DNA of 64,000 nt from Vombatus ursinus (Eukaryota > Chordata > Mammalia > Diprotodontia > Vombatidae), in contig NW_020954581.1 of NCBI RefSeq assembly GCF_900497805.2, positions 9,712,227 through 9,776,226 on the forward strand, read 5' to 3'. The stretch's first letter is position 1. Every line of letters starts with the position of its first letter. Below the pieces are notes generated by a model that saw only the letters and a program-made list of their open reading frames with translations, had not been told where the DNA came from and did no database searches. The translations under genes and the position numbers were made by a program. Below, one piece after another: positions 45,110 through 56,641 of the stretch.

Positions 45110-46220
45110 TAGAGAGCCCCCTCCCTTCTTTCTGTTGATAATAGTAGCAACATAATCACAGGCCCAGACCTCCTGGTTCATCTAACCTCTCCCTCTGGCA
45201 CCAACACTGCCTAAGAAAGTCCACCTGTCCAGAACCTTCTTTCCAATGTTCTGTGCGCCTTCCCGCCCGCCCACCTCCCTGTGCCAACACATACATCTTC
45301 CCGCCCCGCTCAAAGAACCGCACCACAACAAAACACCTTCACCTCACTGGACCCGATCCGACCCCTCCTGCGCCTTAGGTTCAAGGAATTGCCCTTCACT
45401 GACCTTTCTTCTAAGAAGCAGGTCCTCAGCTTTCTTTTTCTAAGAAGCATTGGTTCTCCCGTCACTGGGGCTGGGGATGCAAGTGGAGAGCGGCTCAAAG
45501 AAAGGGAAAAAATATGGAGACTTGCTCTGACGCCGAGTCCAGTCTCCTGGAGAAAACCAGACTTCGCCTGATACACATTTTGAAAGCCAGAGGCCCACTT
45601 TGGACGCGCGGGCTAGGTGTGACCAGGGCACACCTGGGAATGGTTGCGAAAGCGTCACCTCGACCGTGAGGGCTGTAAGGCAAAGCTCAGACTCAGAGGG
45701 GCCTAGAAGCTCTCGGGGGATTTCTTCTGGTGAATCGAGTGTTGGGGGAGACCATTCCAAAAAAGTGGGAGGCTGATGTTCAACCCAATCAACATTGTAG
45801 CGAAAGTGAAAATTGTCCAAGAGGGAAGGGACTGGCTCAGAGGAGCAGCGGATGCGGTTCCTAAGCAATCATCTGCTCTCCTTTCTGGTCCCACCACCCA
45901 CCTGCCACATCTCCTCACCCGCCGCCTTGGATGCCCTCCTACTCCTGGAGTATCCCCTCCTCCTCTCCCTTTCCCCATCTCAGCTCCCCTAGAGGCTCCT
46001 CTTGATCAATAGTAACTGCCAGTCTCCTACAGGGTGTCATGACAGGAAGACGGTTTTACCCTACTATCCTTGAACGTGATTAATTTTTTTTAAAGCATAG
46101 TTCCATTTCTGTACCATTGGTTTGGCTGGAAATTTATTGAAGTTCATTTTACACATTCAAAAACGTTATCCTTAAAAGAAGTCCATAGGCTGCTGGAGAC
46201 TTAGGCACAGTTGAAGTTGA
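45110..46220. other. Leu to Asp spacer, cassette 6
   Basis: Homologous to 54990-56200. No gene is seen. Confidence 0.6.
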
Positions 46221-46235
46221 AGAATTTCTTGTTTT

Positions 46236-48043
46236 AATAATTGTTAAAACATCAGTTGCTCATGGGTAGGCTGAGCTCATATAATAAAGATGACAATTTT
46301 ACCTAAGCTAATTTACTTATTCAGTGCCATATCAATCAAACTACCAAAAAATTATTTTATAGAATTAGAAAAAATAATAAGAAGATTCATTTGGAAGAAC
46401 AAAAGGTCCAGAATATCAAGGGAACTAATGAAAATAAACGCAAGGGAAGGTGGCCTAGCCATTCCAAATCTTAAATTGTATTATAAAGCAGCAATCATCA
46501 AAACTGCTTGGTACTGGCTAAGAAATAGAGGTGTGGATCCGTGGAATAGGTGAAATATGCAAGATACAGTGGTCAATAACTATAGTCATCTATTGTTTGA
46601 TAAACCCAAAGACCCCAGCTTCTGGGATAAGAACCCATTTTTTGAAAAAAAAAACTTCTGGGAAAATTGGAAAAGATTATGGCAGAAACTAGACATGGAC
46701 CAAAATCTCACACCATATACCAAAATAAAGTCAAAATGGGTTCATGATTTAGATATAAAGGCTGATACTAGAAGCAAACTGGGAGAGCAAGGAAAGTTTA
46801 CCTATCAGATCTATGGAGAAGGGAAGAATTCATAACCAAACAGGAGATAGAGAACTTTACGAAAAGCAAAAATGGATAACTGATTACATTAAATTGAAAA
46901 GTTTTTGCACAAACAAAGCCAATGCAACTAAGATTAGAAGGAAGGTAGAAAATTGGTAAAGAATTTTTACAACCAGTCTCTCTGATAAGGGCCTCATTTC
47001 TAAAATACATAGAGAATTAAGTCAAATTTATAAGAATACAAGTCATTCCCCAATTGATAAATGGTCAAAGGATATGAACAGACAGTTCTCAGATGAAGAA
47101 ATTAAAGTCATCTATAGTTAAATGAAAAAATACTCTAAATCACTATTGATTAGAGAAATGCAAATCAAAACAATTTTGAGGTACCACATCACACCTATCA
47201 AATTGGCCAACATGACAAAACAGGAAAATGATAAATGTTGGAGAAGATGTGGGAAAATTGGAACACTAATGCATTGTTTGTGGAATTGTGAAATGATCCA
47301 ACTATTCTGGAGAGCTATTTGGAACTATACCCAAAAGGCTATAAAAATGTGCATACCCTTTGACCCAGCAATAGCACTTCTAGGGCTATATCCCAAAGAG
47401 ATCATACAAAGAGCTGCTATGAATATTTTTGTACATGTGGATCTTCTGTGGTGGCAAAGAATTGGAAATTGAAAGGATGGCCATCAATTGGGGAATGGCT
47501 GAGCAAGTTGTGGTTTGTGAATGTAATGGAATATTATTGTGCTATAAGAAATGATGAACAGGCTGACTTCAGAAAAACCTGGAAAGACTTGTGTGGTCTG
47601 ATGCTGAGTGAAGTGAGCAGAACCAAGAGAACATTGTACACAATAACAGCCATGTAGTGTGATAATTAATGTTGATAAACTTAACCCTTCAAAGCAATAC
47701 AAGGATCTAAGACATCTCCAAAGGCCTCGTGAAGGAAAATGCTATCCACATCCAAAGAAAGAACTATTGAATTTGAATGCAGATCAAAGCATACTATTTG
47801 CTATTTTTTCTCTCTTCTGTTGAGTTTTGTTTCCTCTTTCTGGTGATTCCTCCTATTGGTTCTAATTCTTACGACAACACTAATGTGAAAATACGTCTAA
47901 TAGGAATGTATGTGTATAGCCTATATCAGATTGTGCACGGTCTTGGGGAGGGTGGTGGGGAGGAAGGGGGAGAAAAATTTTAAACTCAAAAGCATATGGA
48001 AGTGACTGTTGATAAATCAAAATAAATTAATTAATAAAAAAAA
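46236..48043 (+). mobile_element. L1, 5' truncated, about 1.8 kb
   Basis: ORF2 after the reverse-transcriptase core: 'AISIKLPKNYFIELEKIIRRFIWKNKRSRISRELMK', 'YYKAAIIKTAWYWLRNR', then 'REMQIKTILRYHITPIKLANM' and 'RRCGKIGTLMHCLWNCEMIQLFW', all typical of L1 ORF2, followed by a 3' UTR and A-rich tail. A few frame breaks split ORF2. Identical 15-bp repeats AGAATTTCTTGTTTT at 46221-46235 and 48044-48058 flank it. It is the youngest-looking L1 in the window. Confidence 0.93.
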
Positions 48044-48337
48044 AGAATTTCTTGTTTTGGAAATCAGCCTCTTTTCATTCTGGAAAAGAACGAACGTCCT
48101 GGAGGACAATGGACGAAAGGTATGTTGGCTGCGGAGATAGCTTTCGGGACGCTGGGAAAGTGAGAGAGTGGTTTCAGTCAGGCAGGCAGAAGAGGAAGGG
48201 AAGGAGGAAGGTTTCTTTGTGTTTTATCAAAATCGGAAGTTGCAGGACGTAAAAAGCCTCACAGCAGAGACTGGTAGGGAAGAAGGAAATGTACATTCAG
48301 AGCTGCTTGAAGCTACAAATGTAAGAGACCTGCAACT

Positions 48338-48409
48338 TCCTCGTTAGTATAGTGGTCGGTATCCCCGCCTATCACGCGGCCGGCTGGGGTTCGATTCCTC
48401 GATGGAAGG
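48338..48409 (+). pseudogene. tRNA-Asp pseudogene, anticodon ATC
   Basis: 72 nt, full length, with a perfect 5' half and perfect B box GGTTCGATTCC. The anticodon loop is CTATCAC, so GTC has become ATC. The 3' acceptor strand has two C-A mismatches. It could still bind TFIIIC, but a working tRNA is unlikely. Confidence 0.82.
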
Positions 48410-49150
48410 TGTCTATATATTTTGCACCAGCTCTCTTTCTCTCCCCACCGACTCACCTCAGGGCGCCCAAAGTCTCTCTCTCTTTGTGGCGTTACATGGC
48501 CAAGAGCTACCTTCAGGATATTCTCAGGGGCTCGCCAAAACTCCAGTCTCAGGTAACCAAGGGCATTTCTGTCATATTCTTTGCAGCCGATGCCGATAGT
48601 TCTCCCTCTTGAGTCATGAATTCCTCGCCTCCAACCTAAAAGGAAGCGCCAACAAGAGTCTGGGTTCTGTGCCTGACCTCCCCAGGGGAAGTCTGTGTGC
48701 CTCTCCCAGCAGTCCTGCTCCAACAAGAGAAGGATAAGCGGCTGCCAATGTTCAGCTCCCCAGCCCGTGGCCCCGAGGACTTCCCATCCAAATGCCCACT
48801 TTACAACTGCACGGGCTCTGGCCTGCAGGTTGCACCTACTCTACCTCCCCCGACGTTCAATCCTATTCACACAAACACAAGTGGACACAACATAACCAGG
48901 ACCCAGATGCAAGACAACTCTTGTTCTTGGGGTGTAGGGTATGTGCAGAGAATACTAGTACCTCTGGTATGAGGGCTACCCAGCCCCTTTTCAGGGCTGC
49001 TTTCCACCTTTGGTGTCCACCTGTTCCACACAACTCTCACCTGTGGCTCCAAGAAGACGTAGCAAACCCAGGGGCCACACACCGTAAAACCTTTTGGCTG
49101 ACAGGCTAAACCTGGTTGAAGATAACCAAGGAGTCTCAAAGGGGGTGTCT
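48410..49150. other. Asp downstream spacer, cassette 6, first part
   Basis: Cassette spacer up to about 48920, ending in 'cataaccaggacc'. From there to 49150 the text is not in the other cassettes and is probably the 5' part of the RTE insertion. Confidence 0.5.
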
Positions 49151-51905
49151 ACCCCAACCCTGTGAAGACTTCCTCTGGTGGAATGGTTGGAGTAGAACAA
49201 TTTGTTCCAATGTCAGTGAGGCAGCTGAAGACCCTTATCACCAATGTGCCAAAAGAGGACAACCTTATAATTCTGTGTGACTTTAATGTTAGAGTAGACT
49301 CAGATTACCAGACCTGGCAGGGAGTCCTAGGGAGGAATGGAGTTGGAAACAGCAACAGCAATGGTCACTTACTACCAAAGACTTGTGTGTCTCAGGACCT
49401 TCTAATCACCAATCTTGTCTTCTGTTTACCTAAAAGGCAATAAAACTTCATAGATGCACACTCGAAGCAAACATTGGAATTTAATAGACTATGTGATTGT
49501 AAGGAGAAGAGACAGACAGGATGTGAGAGTGAGGAAGGCAACATGTGGTAAAGAGTGCTGGACTGATCATAGACTCATCCTCTCCAAGCTAAATATTCGA
49601 ATTCAACAAAAGTGATGGCCCCAAGACAAAATAACTACCAGAAGAATTATTGTTAACAGATTAGAGCTCTTCTTTGAGTGGGAGCAGTTTGTTGCTAACT
49701 TGGAGGGAAAGTTGAGCCAGCACACAGTTGGCAACAGTGGAACAGAAAAGGAGTGGGCAGCTTTCAGAGATTTGATGTACAGCACTGCATTAGCTCATCT
49801 GGGTCAGAACACTCAAAAACATAAAGACTAGTTTGACACAAATGATGGGGAAATTCAGAAGCTGCTAAATGAAAAACAAAAACTCCACAGTGTTTACCAG
49901 CAGGATCCATCTCTAAGAAGGCAACATTTTATTCCATCAAGAGTAAAGGACAAGGGAAGCTTAGAGTGATGCAGGATTCTTAGCTCAGTAAGAAGGCAAA
50001 TGAAATTCTGTTTTAAGCTAATGGTAACAATCCAAAGCTTTTTTATGATTCTCTGAAGGCTATTTATGGACCAAACAGGACAAACAGAAGACAATTTCTG
50101 AAACCAATGACTGTTTACCTCTGGTTGAAGTCAATCCCTCCCTAGCTGAAGTTCCCACTGAAGAAGGGGTCTTGAATGCTGTTAGACATCTTTCCCACGG
50201 CAAAGCACTTGGTGCTGATTCTATTCCCACTGAGATTTACAAGGTGGGGGGGGTCCATTACTCATACAAGAACTGGCAAATATTTTCTGGGTTATATGGC
50301 AAGAGCTGATTGTCCCCCAAGAGTTCAAGATGCCTCCATTGTCTAACTCTACAAAGGTAAAGGAAATAGATTATTTTGTGACAGTGGGGGGGGGGTTCTT
50401 TCTCTCTTAGTCATTGCTGGCAAGATTCTTGCCAAAGTCATCATCAATAGGCTGATCCTTTACCTGGAAGATAGTCATCTAAGTGAGAGCCAGTGTGGCT
50501 TCAGAAAGGGCTGAAGAATGATTGGTTTGAACAGTGTTTGCTGCTGGACAACTACAGGAAAAATGCCAGGAGCAGAACAGAGGTCTGTACACAATGTTTG
50601 TAGATCTTAACTAGGCCTTTGATACTTTCAGTCTGGAGGGATTATGGAAAATATGTCAAAATTTGGTTGGCCAGAGAAGTTCATCAGTATTGTACGTCAA
50701 TTTCATGAAAGCATGCTTGCCAGTGTCCTGGATAATCAATGATGCTCTCCTGCTTTCCCAGTCACCAATGGAATAAAGAAGGCTGTGTGCTTGCTTGAAT
50801 GCTTTTTAGCATGATGTTTTCAGCTGTGTTGTCGAACAGCTTCAAGGAGGACTAACACCACATCAAGGTCAGCTACTTCACGGATGGTAAATTCTACAAT
50901 TTGAAAAGGCTACAACCAAGACCAAAGTGGAGGGAATGTTGGTGCCTGCTTTTTTGTTTGCAGATGATTATGCTCTCAATGCAGCCTCTGAAGCTGAGAT
51001 GCAACAAAGTATGGATCTATTCTCTGCTGCTTGTGCTAATTTTGGCCTAACGATTAACATCAATGAAATACAGGTGCTCCATCAGCCAACCCCTGTAAGT
51101 GGAACCATCAGTTACAACAAATGGAGAAATTTTGAAGACTCTGGATAAGTTCACTTACCTTGGCAGTGTACTTTCTAGGGATATACACTTTGATAATGGG
51201 GTTGACACATGCATTGCCAGAGCTAGCTGAGTGTTTGGAAGGCTCCGAAGGAAGTGTGGAAGAGAAGAGGTATTAGATTGACTACAAAACAGAAGATCTG
51301 CAGAGCCATTGTACTGACCTCATTATTGTGTGCCTGTGAAACATGGACAGTAGACCAGTGACATACCAGGAAACTGAATAGTTTCCATTGAATTGTCTTA
51401 GGAAGATTCTGAAGATCATTTGGCAGGATAAGATATCAGACACAGATCCTTTCTTCAACTTAACAGCCAAGCATTCAAATTCTACTGCAGAAAGCTCAAT
51501 TCTGATGGACTGGCCACGTTGTTTCCATGCCAAACATCCACTTGCCAAAAAGACTATTTTATAGAGAACTCACATAGTGCAAGCACTCAAATGTTGGTTA
51601 GAAAAGGCAATACAAGGACACTCTCAAGGTCTCTCTTAACTTTGGAATTGATTGTGTGACATGGGAGACACTGGCACAGGACCCCCCAGCATGATGTGCC
51701 CTCATTAGAGAAGGTGCTTTTACAGATTGAAATAGCTCAAAAGAAACATGAATCCACTCCAAATATTCACATGGACTATTTGTGCCAGACCTGTGGTGGA
51801 GCCTTCCAGTCTGATCAGCCACAGTCAGACACACTGTAACTTGATTATAGCATAGTAATGTCATTTTGGTCCTCTTTGAGAATGAAGGACAATAACGAAG
51901 ACCAT
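49150..51905 (+). mobile_element. RTE-clade LINE, decayed, about 2.7 kb
   Basis: The first part encodes an APE-type endonuclease piece ('LIILCDFNVRVDSDYQTWQGVLGRNGVG'), and later text encodes reverse-transcriptase motifs including 'FLFADDYALNAASEAEMQQSMDLF' with the FADD box, then a C-terminal Cys-rich piece ('CQTCGGAFQSDQ'). Several frame breaks. The 3' end 'ggtcctctttgagaatga' is the reverse complement of the MAR1 SINE end, so it is the likely partner LINE of MAR1. Confidence 0.8.
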
Positions 51906-52640
51906 GACATCCCCAGACATTGGGTCCTGCTCACACACAAACATGAGTGGATACAACATAACCAGAATCCAGGCACAAGAGAACTCTGTGGCAGGTATGA
52001 GGGAAGCAAGGGTGCAAGCAGGGCAGTGGAGGATTGGAGGGGGGCACTCGGGAGGCAAAAGCTGTGGCAACCAAATCCAGCAAAGGTCATGAGCTGGTCT
52101 GGGCCTTGGCATTGGCCTTGAGCCTGGCTTTGGCCCACAAAAAAAGAGACCTCGAGTGCGCTCTGTCCCTGGGGCATGTTCTTGATTCTTAAATCCTGGG
52201 ACCACACGGAAAGCTGTCATGGTCACTAGCTGGCCTATGGGAGGGATGTCTGTTGAACTCTCTTTTTGACAGCTATACCTCTGACTTTGGTGACAACATT
52301 GACCCACATTCTCTACTGCCTGTGGGTATGGTTCAGAGTGGTAGCTAGAAGCTGTGTGGAGCCCTGGGACAACTTGACCACGACAGATGTAGCTGAACTG
52401 GGGGAGCAACAGGCTGCCAGAAGTAGCAGGAGCCATGTGGGGTCTGAAGGCTTTGGGAAAGGAAAGAGGCTGCCAAAGAGCCAAAAGGAGTTCTGGGCTG
52501 GTCTCGGTTAGTTTGTGGAGTGAACCAGCTGGCGAGCAATAGAGCTTAGAGCAGGACTCTTGTGCCTCACCTGGTGGATCAGCAGGGGAGCTCTCAGGGC
52601 TCTCTCTGGGCCTTGGCATAGGTAGACAGGTAGAGTGTCA
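51906..52640. other. Asp downstream spacer, cassette 6, second part
   Basis: Starts with a second copy (about 51906-51985) of the spacer text already present at 48845-48920, then continues as the normal GC-rich spacer. Confidence 0.65.
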
Positions 52641-52712
52641 GCGTTCGTGGTATAGTGGTGAGCATAGCCACCATCCAAGCAGTTGACTAGGGTTTGATTC
52701 GCTGCCAATGCA
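52641..52712 (+). pseudogene. tRNA-Gly-TCC pseudogene, cassette 6
   Basis: 72 nt, full length, anticodon TCC kept, A-box region intact. The base before the anticodon is A, the anticodon stem is mispaired, and the T arm reads GGTTTGATTCG. Dead. Confidence 0.88.
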
Positions 52713-53567
52713 ACATGTTACATGGCCTTCTTCTCTTGCCATGCTGCAGACCTCTACACAGAGGCATGAAGACTCTTTTCCTGCTCCCACCCTCTACCAT
52801 GCTTCTCTCCTCATTTCACACCTCCTCGGAGCCCTGAGCATGTTCCTCAACCCAGATGCACAAGTGAGTTTCTATGTCTCTCCTCAGACATCCACTGCCT
52901 CTTTCATGTTGCTTGGTTGTATGCTGGATCTTGAGCCCCAAACCCCACCTCACTTCAATCCACTTCACTTCTCATCAATTGAATGACAATGGAGTACCTA
53001 ATATGTGCAAAATAAGGTCTTTTCTCACTCACATCCTACTGTTTTGGGGATTTTCTTGGCAAAGATATTGTAGTGGTTTGTCATTTCCTTCTCTGACATA
53101 TGGCCTTGGAGGGCTGCATCTTTGGGAGACAAACAGGAAAGAGACTCTGCCTACCTGTCATAAGAGCTATTATTCTGGAGGGGATCAAGGATCTGGATCT
53201 CACCCACCAGGACATTCTTTCCAAAGATGGCGATCTAACCGAAGCCTGCCCTGCCCATCCTTTGGCATTCCTGTCCATCTCCTCCAGTAAAATTTGGACG
53301 GGGACTCTGATGCAGAGAGACCAACCAGAGCATTTAGGGGAATGACTAGAGTGTAGGAGAGAAGCAGTGGTATAGGTCGGCGTGGTTGGTAGTGACCGTG
53401 GAATTGCAAGTAATAGAGTCCAGAGGAGAGGCTAGAAGTCTCTTCAGAGACTCTTCAGGTCTTCAGAGGAGGCTAAGGAAGACATGAGAACAATGCGGAA
53501 GGCACTGGCCTTCTGTATCTCAGTGCAGAAGAGGATTACACTGTACTGAGTCAGGTGTACTGCACGG

Positions 53568-53639
53568 TCCCTGGTGGTCTAGTGGTTAGGATTCGGTGCT
53601 CTCACCGCCACGGCCCGGCTTCGATCCCCAGTTAGGGAG
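53568..53639 (+). pseudogene. tRNA-Glu-CTC, decayed, cassette 7
   Basis: 72 nt, anticodon CTC. The anticodon stem has G-U and C-A changes (CGGTG/CGCCA). The B box is GCTTCGATCCC, two T-stem pairs are lost, and the discriminator is G, not A. The GCTTCGAT change is shared with the Glu-TTC at 37077, which suggests common descent or conversion. Confidence 0.82.
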
Positions 53640-54213
53640 TGTTATTTTTACATTACCCTCCAACAGGTAACCCCGAACATCGAGGAGGTCTCCCGTATTT
53701 TCCTGTTTTGTTGTCTGCCCCCTAATGCAAATTGTCGGCATGCCCTGCTCCCTTGCTCAAATGATTCATTTACCCTGGCCATTTCGCCTAGTACCAAGTG
53801 AGAAATGAAAACAGAGTAATGAATTGCCAATCCCAAACATCTCTTCGGTCCATCCAAACCATCAGGCTGGCAAACTAGTGCGAGCAATGCAGGGGCGAGG
53901 TCAGAGGCAGAAGCCCAGCGTAGAAGATGCGGCAGAACAGTGGTCAACAAAATATTTTGCTGGAAGCCTTGTACTTTAGATATCCAGGAAGGAGGGCTAT
54001 CGCCGCTGTCCATGAGTCCGCAGAGCCACGGGTTTCTCGGGTCTCCGAAAGGTAACGGACGGTTCATAAATGCTGGCGAGAGAAGGTGCGGACGATGGTC
54101 TTGAAAAAGAAAGGTACTTCTTCCTAGAGATACAAGCGTTCTGCTGGGAGCCTGTCCAAAAGGCTGGTAGATAGATGATTTCAGAGAGAGCGCCTGTGCT
54201 AAAGGATAAATTT

Positions 54214-54284
54214 TGCATGGGCCGGGAATCGAACCCGGGCCTCCCGCGTGGCAGGCGAGAATTCTACCACTGAACCACCCATGC
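54214..54284 (-). tRNA. tRNA-Gly (GCC)
   Basis: 71 nt, identical to the copies at 4758, 19621 and 44310. No run of four T lies within 50 nt of the 3' end; the nearest is from AAAA in 'gtccaaaagg' near 54156-54159. Confidence 0.97.
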
Positions 54285-54413
54285 AAGCTGTCTCCTCTCG
54301 TCCTCAGTGACATCTATGATTTTCGTGGACGTACAGACATTTACAGCAGGCTATGCCCCACATCCAAAATTTGACACATCAGGCGCTCACTCTAACCTAC
54401 AATTTATCCTTTT

Positions 54414-54586
54414 TGACTTCCTCGCCCACCTCCCTCCAAGCTTCCTTCTTCGTCTTCCTTCTCCTACACACTTCCCCATTCTCCTTTTCTTCCTCCTCCT
54501 CTTCTTCTGCATTATCTTTCTCCTTCTCCTACCCCCTCCTCCTGCTTCTCTTCCTCCTGGTTCTCCTACTGCAGCTAAACCACCTC
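54414..54586. repeat. Polypyrimidine tract, cassette 7
   Basis: CTTCTCCTAC/CTCCTCCTCT-type tract beside Gly-GCC. Confidence 0.85.
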
Positions 54587-54887
54587 TGGAAAAGTCCTAT
54601 GATTGCCTTGAAAGTATCTGAAGCTCTATTGCTGGGGAGTTTCAGAAGGCCCGCTGTCCACTGGCGCGTTTCTCTTCCAATCCACCTCTGGCAAAAGCCC
54701 ATTTGGTCCTCAGGAGGACCACTGTTCCTCCACACACCCTTCATTCGCAGGTATGCAAGTGGAGGTCTGGTCCATGTAGGCCAGTTATTTGGAGAGAACG
54801 GGTGAATGCTTGTGCATTCGGGGGCCTGGGCAAGTCACCCTGTCTTCCTCATGTAGTGCTCAAGCAGAGCAGGTAGCAAGAGAAGTC

Positions 54888-54891
54888 AAAA
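54888..54891 (-). terminator. Pol III terminator of tRNA-Leu-CAG
   Basis: TTTT in the gene's direction, 6 nt past the 3' end. Confidence 0.85.
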
Positions 54892-54897
54892 GCTCAG

Positions 54898-54980
54898 TGT
54901 CAGGAGTGGGATTCGAACCCACGCCTCCAGGGGAGACTGCGACCTGAACGCAGCGCCTTAGACCGCTCGGCCATCCTGAC
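54898..54980 (-). tRNA. tRNA-Leu (CAG)
   Basis: 83 nt, identical to the Leu-CAG at 45020. TTTT terminator from AAAA at 54888-54891. The surrounding 500 bp is also very close to cassette 6, so these two are recent duplicates or have exchanged sequence. Confidence 0.98.
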
Positions 54981-54989
54981 ACGACACCG

Positions 54990-56560
54990 AAATGTCCCCT
55001 CCCTTCGTACTGGTGATAATAGTCGCAACGTAATCACAGGTCTAGACTTCCTGGTTCATCTCATTCATCTCCTTTCACGTGCCCTAACCTCTCCCTCTGG
55101 CACCAGCACTGCCTAAGAAAGTCCACCTGTCCAGAACCATCCTTCAACGCACGCTGCGGGCTTTCCAGCCCTCCTTTTAGTGCCAACACATACACCTCGC
55201 CCCGCCCAAAGACCTGCACCATAACAAAACACCCTCACCTGACCCGACCCCTCCTTCGCCTTGGGTTCACGGAATTGCCGCTGCCCTGACCTTCTCCAAG
55301 TGGTCCCCGACACCTCTGTCCCTGTCTCTTCAAGGAACACACGAGCTCAGCACCGATACCATTCTTCTAGGGCCTTCCTTCTTCCAAGAAGCAGGTTCGC
55401 AGCCGCTGCTGGGAACCAAGCAAAGGTTCTCCAGACACTGGAACTGGGGATGGAAGTGGAAAGCTGCTCAGAGAAGGGAGGAAAATGGAGACCTGCTCTT
55501 ATGCAACGTCCAGTCTCCTGGGGAAAACCCGACTTCGCCTGAAACACATTTCCAAATCCGGAAAGCCTCCGTGGATGTGCCAGCTAGGCGTGACCAGGGA
55601 GGGCACACCTGGGAAAGGTTGTGCAAACGTCATGTCGATTGTGAGGACTGTGAGGCAAAGCTCAGACTCGGAGCGGCCTAGAAGCTGTAAGGGGATTTCT
55701 TCCGGTGGATCGAGCGTTAGGGCAGACCTTTCCAAAAAAGTGGGGTGCTGAAGGGTAAGGATAGGGTTAGCAAGGGACAGGGACCGTACCAACATTGCAG
55801 CGAAAGTGGAAATTGTCCAGGAGGGAAGGGACGAGCTCAAAAGAGCAGCCCATGCGGTCCAGGAGAAAGCAGCTGCTCTCCCTTCTGGCCCCACCACCTA
55901 TCTGCTCATCGTCCACCAACCCCCAGGCACAGCTCCCTCACAGCAACATTCTATCTCAAATACATCTCCCCACTCTCCCCCTTCCATCCCTACTCCTCCT
56001 GCGGCATCCCCTCTTTTTCCTGCCCTGTTGCCCATTTCACCTCCCCCAGAGGTTCGCTCTTTGGTCTATACTATAGTAACTGCTAGTCTTCTAGAGGGTA
56101 TCGTGAAAGGAAGGAGGCTTTACCCATCTTTGAACTTGGTTAATTAAAAAAAAAACATATTGAAAGCCCTACTCCTACTTCAATACCATTGGTTTCGTTG
56201 GTAATTTATTGGATTTTATTTTATGCATTAAAAAACGTTCTCCTGAGGAGTCCGTAGGTTGCTGGAGACTTTCAGAGAGATCAAAGACACAGACGTACAC
56301 ACACATTAACGCACATGCTAAGTTGAGGAATTTCTTCTTTTGGAAATCAGCCTCTTTGATTCCAGAAGAGGACGGAAGTCCTGGAGGACGATAGACGGAA
56401 GATATCCTGACTGCGGAGGTAGTTTCTGGGGTGGACCGAGACCGCAAGAGTGATTTGAGTCTGGGAAGTAGAGGAGGTAGGCAAGAAGAGGTAGGGAAGA
56501 TGAGGTAGGGAAGGAGGAAGTGTGTGCCCAGAACTACTTGAATCTCCAAATGTAAACAAC
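54990..56560. other. Leu to Asp spacer, cassette 7
   Basis: Uninterrupted version of the spacer that carries the L1 in cassette 6. It serves as the empty-site reference for that insertion ('aggaatttcttcttttgg' near 56330). A short CA-rich stretch lies near 56295. No gene is seen. Confidence 0.65.
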
Positions 56561-56569
56561 ATACAACTT

Positions 56570-56641
56570 TCCTTATTAGTATAGTGATCAGTATCCCCGC
56601 CTGTCACTCTGGAGGCCGCTGTTCGATTTCCCGATGGGGAG
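56570..56641 (+). pseudogene. tRNA-Asp-GTC, decayed, cassette 7
   Basis: 72 nt, full length, anticodon GTC. The 3' side of the anticodon stem reads TCTGG in place of GCGGG, and the T arm reads GCTGTTCGATTTCCC. The 5' end TCCTTATTAGTATAGTG has two changes. Dead or nearly so. Confidence 0.83.

Larger units (their letters stand above)
43480..53330. repeat. tRNA cassette 6
   Basis: All five positions are present in order: Glu-CTC, Gly-GCC and Leu-CAG intact; Asp and Gly-TCC decayed. An L1 sits between Leu and Asp and an RTE element between Asp and Gly-TCC. Without these the unit is about 5.3 kb. Confidence 0.9.

Noticed and set aside
51861-52619. 252-codon open frame on the minus strand
   Set aside because: It lies over the RTE tail and a GC-rich tRNA spacer that is broken in the other cassettes. 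No protein family is recognised.
53648-54313. 221-codon open frame on the minus strand
   Set aside because: It passes straight through the intact tRNA-Gly-GCC; similar chance frames appear wherever that tRNA sequence occurs ('FSPATREARVRFPAHA').
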